NCBI GenBank assembly: GCA_015654795.1
Contig: JAATGF010000129.1
Span: 1-53,631, forward strand
Length of the DNA stretch: 53,631 nucleotides
Source: Bacteroidales bacterium
Lineage (GTDB): Bacteria; Bacteroidota; Bacteroidia; Bacteroidales; Prolixibacteraceae
Direction: 5' to 3'
How positions within the stretch are numbered: position 1 is the first letter of the stretch; every line of letters begins with the position of its first letter. The notes beneath the pieces were generated by a model. It was not told where the DNA came from. It saw only the letters and a program-made list of their open reading frames with translations, and searched no databases. Shown piece by piece: positions 47,037-53,631 of this stretch. A program made the translations under genes and the position numbers.

Positions 47037-47077
47037 AATCCGGTATTCCCCTGTACTTAATGGGAGAATACCGGATT
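47037..47077 (+). terminator. Hairpin after the DUF5107-TPR gene
   Basis: AATCCGGTATTC (47037-47048) and GAATACCGGATT (47066-47077) are exact reverse complements, and a CCC/GGG pair can extend the stem inward. No T-run follows directly. It is likely a terminator or a stabilising stem between two genes of one run. Confidence 0.6.
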
Positions 47078-47150
47078 GGAAGAATCTGAAACGCAATGTT
47101 TTTTGGAATTTTAAATAGTAAGAATTAAATCACTGTAATAACCATATATA

Positions 47151-49076
47151 ATGAATAAGTATTTACTGATACCTGTATTATGTGTTTTTCTTTATAGTCC
47201 ATCGATAGCACAGATGAATTCAAAAGTGCCTTTTAAAATTATCTTTAACAGCAAATATGAAGTTGCTGGCAAGAAGTTCGCAGTTAAAGACCTCGGTTTT
47301 CCTGACAAATGGGATAGATATAATTTTCTTGTACTTGAATTACGCCCATCTTCACCCCAGCGTTTCCAGATCGGATTTAATACAAATTGGGGATATGATG
47401 AACTCCGAATAATGCCATACGCAGTTGGTGCGTGGGCAAGGTTGGCTGTACCTCTGCGCCTGTACCGCGAAAAACCGCGTCCTTCGCATGACTTGGCTTC
47501 GTTAAATAATATTCCGGGAAACATGGGCTGGTTTAATTTAGGCGATGCCGAACGCGGCCCGCTAAATGGAGTTGATTCAATTAGTTTCAGGATGTATGCG
47601 CCCATTGGCAATCCCACAATTGAGATCAGGGCGATTAGCCTCACAGAAGAAGATCCGGGTGATGTGTATTTGGGAACAAAGCCTTTAATCGATAAATTAG
47701 GTCAATGGAACCTCGGCGATTACCAAGGCAAAGCTCATTCTTTAACTGAATTAAAATCGGCCTGGGCAAAAGAAGATAAAACCATTAAACCGGGGAATTT
47801 CAATTATTCGAAATATGGCGGTTACCTTAACACGCAGGTGAAGGCTACAGGTTATTTCAGGACTCAGAAAATTGATGGAAAATGGTGGTTTGTTGACCCT
47901 GAAGGACACCTCTTCCTCTCAGTAGGTGCTGATTGCATCAGTGCCGGCAGTGGAACACAAACCAAAATGGTAGACAACCGTAAGGGGGTTTATGAAGAAC
48001 TTCCACCAAAAGAAATTGGATCACGGAAAGATAATAACTCATACGGAATATGGAACCAGCTCCGAAGGTATGGCGATAATTGGTCCGAAAAATCAAAAGA
48101 AATGGTAATTAAGCGCATGGATGCCTGGGGTGTCAATACCATCGCTAACTGGTCCGATATAGATATTATAAGAATGAATCAAAAACCTTTTATGCTTCAG
48201 CTTCGCAATCTTGAGACTAACATGGGAGTTATGGGATTACCCAATGTTTATGCTCCCGGGTTTGCCGAAAATGTTGAAAAATCAGTGAGGGAACAAGTTG
48301 AATCTTTTAAAGAAAATCCATGGCTCATAGGGTGGTTTACAGGGAATGAACCGGCATGGATTGGACAGGAAATACGGTTGTCCAACCTTGTTCAGGAAAA
48401 AGGCGATGAATATTTCAAAAAAGCTATTAATGATTATTTGGCTCAGGGCGATACACCCAAACGCCGCGAACAGTTTGCTTATCAAACTCTGAGGATTTTC
48501 CTCGTAACAGTTGACAAAGCGCTGAAAAAATATGACCCAAAGCATTTGCATATCGGATCAAGGTTTGGCGGCGATAAAGCTCCCGCTGACGAAATACTCG
48601 ATATTTGCAAAGATGTTTACGATGTTTACAGTTTTAACAGCTATTCGCTTACACCCAAAAAAGAGTACATGGATTATATAATGAACAGAATTGACCTGCC
48701 CATGATCATTGGAGAATTCCACTTTGGAACCGTTGACCGGGGAATGGCGCAATCGTTATGGCAGGTCGATGACCAAAAGGAAAGAGGCGTTGCCTACAGA
48801 TACTATGCTGAAAATGGATACACACACCCGGCGCTTATTGGAACTGCATATTTCCAGTGGGGCGACCAACCAAATACCGGTCGTTCTTCTGATGGTGAAA
48901 ATTATAATTGCGGGATAGTGGATGTTACCGACCAACCTTATACCGATCAGGTTGAGGCTATGATTGAAACAGCCAAAAGACTTTATAAAATTCACGCAGG
49001 TGAATTAGAACCGGTAACAAAAACTCCCAAAAGAGCCAAGGGGTACGGCGCAGTTCCTGATGGGCTGAACTGGTAG
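47151..49076 (+). CDS. Agarase-like clan GH-A glycoside hydrolase
   Basis: The 641-residue protein has a signal peptide (L-L-I-P-V-L-C-V-F-L-Y-S-P-S-I-A-Q), a beta-rich N-terminal part and a TIM barrel. The block G-K-W-W-F-V-D-P-E-G-H-L-F-L-S-V-G is shared by agarases and related enzymes. Two catalytic glutamates can be placed: E400 in W-F-T-G-N-E-P (acid/base) and E522 in M-I-I-G-E-F-H (nucleophile), the normal order of clan GH-A. I cannot assign a family number, although GH50-like agarases share the first block. The substrate is probably a galactan-type or similar polysaccharide; this is tentative. Confidence 0.75.
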   Translation: MNKYLLIPVLCVFLYSPSIAQMNSKVPFKIIFNSKYEVAGKKFAVKDLGFPDKWDRYNFLVLELRPSSPQRFQIGFNTNWGYDELRIMPYAVGAWARLAVPLRLYREKPRPSHDLASLNNIPGNMGWFNLGDAERGPLNGVDSISFRMYAPIGNPTIEIRAISLTEEDPGDVYLGTKPLIDKLGQWNLGDYQGKAHSLTELKSAWAKEDKTIKPGNFNYSKYGGYLNTQVKATGYFRTQKIDGKWWFVDPEGHLFLSVGADCISAGSGTQTKMVDNRKGVYEELPPKEIGSRKDNNSYGIWNQLRRYGDNWSEKSKEMVIKRMDAWGVNTIANWSDIDIIRMNQKPFMLQLRNLETNMGVMGLPNVYAPGFAENVEKSVREQVESFKENPWLIGWFTGNEPAWIGQEIRLSNLVQEKGDEYFKKAINDYLAQGDTPKRREQFAYQTLRIFLVTVDKALKKYDPKHLHIGSRFGGDKAPADEILDICKDVYDVYSFNSYSLTPKKEYMDYIMNRIDLPMIIGEFHFGTVDRGMAQSLWQVDDQKERGVAYRYYAENGYTHPALIGTAYFQWGDQPNTGRSSDGENYNCGIVDVTDQPYTDQVEAMIETAKRLYKIHAGELEPVTKTPKRAKGYGAVPDGLNW

Positions 49077-49277
49077 TTGATACTTTTTAGGTGAAAATGT
49101 GAGCATTTTATAAAAAACACTATTTTATTATAAAGAGTATTGAAAAAGAACAAAAGGGAGGCGAACTTCAGTTTAGGCCGAAATAAATAGCTTCCCTTAC
49201 TTGTGTACAAAATTGGATACACTTAATTTCAAGCAAATAACATTTAAACACATCTATCTCTACCCCATAATTTTTTT

Positions 49278-49554
49278 ATGGAAACCAAAAAATGTATTAT
49301 TCTGACTATAACATTTCTGGCTTTATGTAGTCTAAATTTTGCACACGTATCAGGAGAAAAGAGCACTTCGGTTTACACAGTTCAAACTAAATTCTCTGGC
49401 AAATAGTTTTAATGTTATATCAGATAGAAACGGAGAGTTGAATTTCAAATCACCGACGACGACAGGGGAATACTGTCTCTTTTGTTCTGCCTTTGATGGA
49501 AAGAACAAGGTTGGAACAGCAAATTTCCCTTTTTACATCAAAAAAACTACAACA
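49278..49554 (+). pseudogene. Deletion scar: signal peptide joined to the tail of a lost glycosidase
   Basis: An ATG at 49278 opens a 42-codon frame with a signal-like start (M-E-T-K-K-C-I-I-L-T-I-T-F-L-A-L-C) that stops at 49404-49406. In another frame the DNA then encodes S-D-R-N-G-E-L-N-F-K-S-P-T-T-T-G-E-Y-C-L-F, then A-F-D-G-K-N-K-V-G-T-A-N-F-P-F-Y-I. The latter is a C-terminal block frequent in Bacteroidota glycoside hydrolases. The middle of the gene is missing. The tail runs in frame, without a stop, into the lyase gene that starts at 49555. Confidence 0.65.
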
Positions 49555-52500
49555 ATGTTAAAAAGAACCTTATTATTCTACTTTATTCTTGCCTGCTCGA
49601 TTTCGATGCTCAGTGCAGCAAACGTTCAAAGTTTGTCTTTTTATAAGCAAAAGCTAAACGACCCGGAAGCAGTCTATTTCACGCCTGATAAATTCGATAT
49701 ACAAGCAAATGGCAAAAAAGATGTTTCCGACGAATTACAGAAAGCTATTAATCAGGTAAAAAAAGAGAAGAACTTCGGGATTGTATTTATTCCTGAAGGA
49801 ACATATATGATTTCGAAAACAATCTATATTCCAAATGCTGTACGCTTAATCGGATATGGGGAGAAACGACCAGTTATCGTCTTGGCAAAAAGCTCTCCCG
49901 GGTTCCAAACTCCTGATCCGAATGATAAGGGTATTGCCAAATATATGTTTTGGTTCACAAGTGGTATTGTTGAGTCAGAAAAGTCGGTCAGAGATGCGAG
50001 TGCCGGCACCTTCTATAGTGCCTTATCAAATATCGACCTTAAAATTGATGAAGGTAATCCGTCAGCAGTTGCCCTAAGAACTCATTTTGCCCAGCATAGT
50101 TTTATTTCCCATTGCGATATTCGCATCGGAAATGGTAAAGCCGGAATTTTCGACGTAGGTAACGAAATGGAAGATGTCCGGTTTTATGGTGGCGACTATG
50201 GTATTTATACCACTAAGACATCACCGGGATGGCAGATGATGATGACGGACACATATTTTGAAGGTCAACGTAAAGCAGCCATCAAAAGCCAGGAAGGTGG
50301 TTTAACAATCGTTCGCTTGCAGGCTAAAAATGTGCCTGTAGTGATCGATATTGACACTAACTATGAAGATAAGATCTTTATGGAAGATTGTCTTTTCGAT
50401 AATGTTAGCGAAACAGCGTTGATAATCAGCAATGAAAATAACTATTGCAACCAGATAAGCCTTCGTAATATTGATTGCCGCAAAGTCCCTGCCCTGATCA
50501 AATACAGGCGAAGCAATACTCAAACTCTAGGTATTGGCAACCTTTATAAAGTGAAAAACTACACGCACGGCGCCCATATTGAAAACATGGCTGCCGACCC
50601 TGAGGTTAAAACAGTTGCCGATCTTCAGCCGCTTAACGCATTGCCTGCACCAGCACTTAAAGATATTCCTGAATTTCCGTCAGTAAATACGTGGATAAAT
50701 ATCCGTGATCTTGGTGCAAAGGGTGATGGAACAACCAATGACACTAAAGTATTTCTGGACGCCATTGAAAAGTATCCCAACATTTACGTGCCTCAGGGAT
50801 GGTATGTTGTTTCACAAACCATTACACTGAAGACAAACACCTGCATGATTGGCTTAAATCCGATAGCCACACAAATAATGCTTCTTGAAAGCACTCCAGC
50901 ATTCAGTGGATTTGGTTCTCCGGTACCATTGATCGAAGTCCCTCAGGGTGGAAAAACAATTTTGTCAGGTATTGGCATCAATACGGGTGCTTATAATTAT
51001 CGTGCAGTAGGTTGCAAATGGATGGCAGGAAAGGATTCGTACATGAATGACGTGAAATTTGTTGGCGGTCATGGCTCAATGACCCGCGGCCCTCAAGTTC
51101 AGCGCCTCCCTGGGCAAGCCAATCAGGGACCAAAGATCAGTACACCCACTGAGCCTGTTACAATCCCTGGCATTGATAAAGCCTGGGACAACCAATACTG
51201 GAGCCTGTGGATTACTAACGGAGGCGGAGGTACATTTAAAGATATATGGACTGCCAGCACTTATAGTGCAAACGGTGTTTATGTGAGCAATACATCGACA
51301 GAAGGGCGTATTTATGCCATGTCAATCGAACATCATGTTCGAAATGAAGCCCGTTTCAAAAACGTATCGAACTGGAAGGTCTATGCATTCCAATGCGAAG
51401 AAGAATCCCGAGAAAGTCAGAACTGCCAACCGATTGAATTGGAAAAGTGCAGTAATATCGTATTCGCAAATCTTTATTTATTCCGTGTCATCCGGTTGGT
51501 AACGCCGTATCCTTATTCTGTCAGAACATGGAATTGCAAGGATATCGAGTTTCTTAATGTACACAATTTTGCGCAGGTGAGATTTACCACAGATATGCCT
51601 GTTTATGACATAAATACCGGCATAGAAGTCCGACCATGGGAATTTACTCGACTTTACATTACAGGTAAAGAAGCACGGCAGACTCCTCTGGCAAATGAGA
51701 AAGGTAAAGTTGAGAGGCTTGCTACTGGTTTCGAATTTACCGAAGGACTTACGCGCGATAGTAAAGGGAATATCTATTTCTGTGAACAACGTATGCGACG
51801 GATATACAAATGGAGTGTTGAAACAAGTACAATATCCATGGTTGCTGATTTTCCGTGGGAGCCACTATCGCTTGGCTGCGATACCAAAGACAATCTGTTG
51901 GTTGTGTTCAAGTATAATCCTCAGCCAGGATATAAAATCAATGGTATTCAGGAAACTGTCCCGGTTCTGTCCGATGCCGCAGGAACGAGCTATAGTCATT
52001 GGGGTAATTCAGGATTTGCAACTTGGGCATATTCGATAAATCCGGAAAAGCCAGAAGAAACAATTCAGCTTTTGCAAAGAGTTCCGATGGGATCGGTCAA
52101 AAACATAGCAAAGGCACTGTATCCATCTAACAGGTGGAGAGATTATCATGATTTCAATAATATATCGGTATTAGTAACTGAAAATTGTTTTGTTGCACCT
52201 GATAGTGTAACCATTATTCCTGAATGTTACGATCTGGCACGTTCCTCATCACTACTTGAGGCTTATCCTGGTAAACCTTTTTATGCAGCCGATGAATACG
52301 ATAAAAGAATGGTTAAAATGGATGTTTCCTCTGACGGGAAACTTTCGAACCTTCAATATTTTATTGAACAAGCAGAATTTGGTTCTGCAGTAGACAGTAA
52401 AGGAAATGTTTATGTGGCTGATGGTCATGTCTATGTTTTCGACAAAGATGGAAAGAAGACAGGAAAGATTGAAGTACCTGAACGCCCAGCCTCAATTCAA

Positions 52501-52572
52501 TTTGGAGGTAAAGATGGGAAGACATTATTTATTACAGCAAGATCATCGCTGTACGGAGTTACTCTTAAATAA
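49555..52572 (+). CDS. Pectate-lyase-fold protein fused to an SMP-30-like propeller
   Basis: The start at 49555 (M-L-K-R-T-L-L-F-Y-F-I-L-A-C-S-I) gives a proper signal peptide; the open frame upstream to 49339 belongs to a neighbouring gene scar. The 1005-residue product has two right-handed beta-helix parts of the pectate lyase 3/GH28-related type. These are seen as I-F-I-P-E-G-T-Y-M-I-S and, later, I-R-D-L-G-A-K-G-D-G-T-T-N-D-T-K with Y-V-P-Q-G-W-Y. The C-terminal 300 residues look like an SMP-30/gluconolactonase propeller (F-T-E-G-L-T-R-D-S-K-G-N-I-Y-F-C-E, then G-S-A-V-D-S-K-G-N-V-Y-V-A-D-G). It may bind or cleave uronic-acid-containing glycans; no catalytic residues can be named safely. 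Confidence 0.8.
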   Translation: MLKRTLLFYFILACSISMLSAANVQSLSFYKQKLNDPEAVYFTPDKFDIQANGKKDVSDELQKAINQVKKEKNFGIVFIPEGTYMISKTIYIPNAVRLIGYGEKRPVIVLAKSSPGFQTPDPNDKGIAKYMFWFTSGIVESEKSVRDASAGTFYSALSNIDLKIDEGNPSAVALRTHFAQHSFISHCDIRIGNGKAGIFDVGNEMEDVRFYGGDYGIYTTKTSPGWQMMMTDTYFEGQRKAAIKSQEGGLTIVRLQAKNVPVVIDIDTNYEDKIFMEDCLFDNVSETALIISNENNYCNQISLRNIDCRKVPALIKYRRSNTQTLGIGNLYKVKNYTHGAHIENMAADPEVKTVADLQPLNALPAPALKDIPEFPSVNTWINIRDLGAKGDGTTNDTKVFLDAIEKYPNIYVPQGWYVVSQTITLKTNTCMIGLNPIATQIMLLESTPAFSGFGSPVPLIEVPQGGKTILSGIGINTGAYNYRAVGCKWMAGKDSYMNDVKFVGGHGSMTRGPQVQRLPGQANQGPKISTPTEPVTIPGIDKAWDNQYWSLWITNGGGGTFKDIWTASTYSANGVYVSNTSTEGRIYAMSIEHHVRNEARFKNVSNWKVYAFQCEEESRESQNCQPIELEKCSNIVFANLYLFRVIRLVTPYPYSVRTWNCKDIEFLNVHNFAQVRFTTDMPVYDINTGIEVRPWEFTRLYITGKEARQTPLANEKGKVERLATGFEFTEGLTRDSKGNIYFCEQRMRRIYKWSVETSTISMVADFPWEPLSLGCDTKDNLLVVFKYNPQPGYKINGIQETVPVLSDAAGTSYSHWGNSGFATWAYSINPEKPEETIQLLQRVPMGSVKNIAKALYPSNRWRDYHDFNNISVLVTENCFVAPDSVTIIPECYDLARSSSLLEAYPGKPFYAADEYDKRMVKMDVSSDGKLSNLQYFIEQAEFGSAVDSKGNVYVADGHVYVFDKDGKKTGKIEVPERPASIQFGGKDGKTLFITARSSLYGVTLK

Positions 52573-52878
52573 GTAATTAGAAAGGTTAAGATGTCGCATT
52601 TCATCTTCTTTTTACTTTTGTCATGCCAACTTCGTATTTTAAGTAAGGTTTGGTTTGAGTAAGGTTTATGTATTATTTGTTACAGCAACCTTACTCAAAC
52701 ATTGCACAGATACAGAAGTTAGTAGTATGAAAGTATATTTTGAGCAACGGGAGAATGGATACGAAATCAAAATTTTTATGATATTGATACAATTTACTTG
52801 TGGATTTTGTGTTTGGAAATGCAACATCTATTTATTCTTAATCTATTTATTCTTATTACTTAATCTTGATAGCCAATT
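52573..52878. other. Intergenic region with a perfect 14-base inverted repeat
   Basis: GTTTGAGTAAGGTT (52653-52666) and AACCTTACTCAAAC (52687-52700) are exact reverse complements with a 20-base loop. It lies about 80 bases after the lyase stop and may terminate that gene. A direct TAAGTAAGGTT-like partial copy precedes it. No gene is supported here; a 75-codon frame at 52655-52882 lacks any family likeness. Confidence 0.55.
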
Positions 52879-53631
52879 ATGAAAATCAATTTACACCGAC
52901 AATTCAAGGCAACTGTTGCCATGTTGCTTAAGGTGACATTATTTACCAATATAATGTATGCTCAGAACACGGCTTTTCTTAAACAACTGGAACAAAGTCA
53001 GCATCTTAGGAAGGTGATGAAAGTGGACTCAACCGATGCAGGACTAACAAGATGGGCCCAAAAGAAGGTTGAACAATCAAGGATATTGCCGCTGTCCGAT
53101 GATTTTAATGCATTAAAAACCAGTGGCCCTGGCACCATACAGATAGCCCATAACATAACAAGATCTAATACAGGAAGTATTTTGCTTAAAACACCTGCAT
53201 CACTTAGCGTAAAAAATCCTACCAATCGTAGCTACGCTTTTGCTGAAATGATAAGGCCTTTACAAGGCGAAGATTTAAGAGGTTACAATCGGTTTTCTGT
53301 TTGGGTGTATGCTGAAAGCTCTTGCCCGGATAGAAAAAAAAGGATATAACTTCAGAGTTCCACCTGCATTAGAAGCAATTGATACGTTTATGATTGGTTC
53401 TCAATTCACATTTGAGCCTAAAACCTTTATTCCCGGTGCACGAATTTACTATACACTAAATGGACGTAATCCTGTTGATACTGATTGGGAATATGCTTCT
53501 CCTTTAACTTTCAATATTCCTCTGGGTGAGAAGAGAGAATTGAGAACAACAGTTATCACATCTTCAGGAAGAAGAAGTATTTCAACACGTGCGGTGATGT
53601 ACAATAGGGAACCATTAACCGCAGTCAGGTA
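52879..53631 (+). pseudogene. Chimeric remnant: secreted-protein N-terminus joined to a GH20-like C-terminus
   Basis: From 52879 the frame encodes a signal peptide (A-M-L-L-K-V-T-L-F-T-N-I-M-Y-A-Q) and the beginning of a secreted carbohydrate-related protein (G-Y-N-R-F-S-V-W-V-Y-A-E). It reaches a stop at 53347-53349. From 53309, in another frame, the sequence reads A-L-A-R-I-E-K-K-G-Y-N-F-R-V-P-P-A-L-E, then I-Y-Y-T-L-N-G-R-N-P-V-D. These match the end of a GH20 beta-hexosaminidase and its chitobiase C-terminal domain. The frame runs off the window. A large internal deletion that joined two genes, or the start of one with the end of another, is the simplest reading. Confidence 0.6.

Noticed and set aside
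52655-52882. 75-codon plus-strand frame
   Set aside because: It overlaps the inverted repeat, has low-complexity hydrophobic ends and no recognisable family.
1-53631. CRISPR arrays, tRNA or rRNA genes
   Set aside because: No regularly spaced short repeats, cloverleaf-like segment or rRNA-like stretch was noticed when reading the window.

Overview
The window looks like a Bacteroidota chromosome, probably a Bacteroidales or Marinilabiliales-type polysaccharide degrader. The evidence is two SusC/SusD pairs, an ECF sigma/FecR pair feeding an STN-domain SusC, an RteC-family protein, lipoproteins with short lipoboxes, AT-rich leaders without clear Shine-Dalgarno sites, and a TTTG/TAnnTTTG promoter. 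Assignments rest on reading motifs in translated sequence; no database search was run.

Bases 1-7835 are a decayed mobile-element region. It holds a minus-strand module of excisionase-like HTH protein, winged-helix protein and DnaC-like ATPase, with a degenerate second copy of the HTH gene and three copies of a GC-rich segment that carries a shared peptide tail. An RteC-like protein, an XRE regulator, a stand-alone RNA polymerase alpha-CTD-like protein and a 390-residue unknown protein follow. A broken permease and a broken ISL3-family transposase close the region.

Bases 7840-16460 form a glycerophosphate operon on the minus strand: FAD glycerol-3-phosphate dehydrogenase, secreted glycerophosphodiester phosphodiesterase, glycerol-1-phosphate dehydrogenase (AraM/EgsA type), GlpT-type transporter, HAD-IIA phosphatase and an RbtT/DalT-type polyol transporter. 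It diverges from a DeoR/GlpR-family regulator.

Bases 16850-35418 continue on the plus strand: SusC, SusD, a lipoprotein metallophosphoesterase, an ACS-type MFS transporter, a second metallophosphoesterase, an endonuclease/exonuclease/phosphatase-fold enzyme, an FAD oxidoreductase, a beta-propeller phosphoesterase interrupted by an in-frame TGA, a ribulokinase-type kinase and a GH106-type alpha-L-rhamnosidase. Read together with the glp operon, this looks like a Sus-type locus for phosphodiester-linked glycerol or polyol material. Teichoic acids or glycerophosphate-decorated rhamnans are candidate substrates; this is inference.

After a transposase remnant, bases 36764-53631 hold a second locus: ECF sigma factor, FecR anti-sigma, STN-type SusC, SusD, a DUF5107-TPR protein, an agarase-like GH-A hydrolase and a pectate-lyase-fold/SMP-30 fusion. 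Two genes flanking the last one look like deletion scars that keep a secretion signal and an unrelated 3' end. The window ends inside the second of these.
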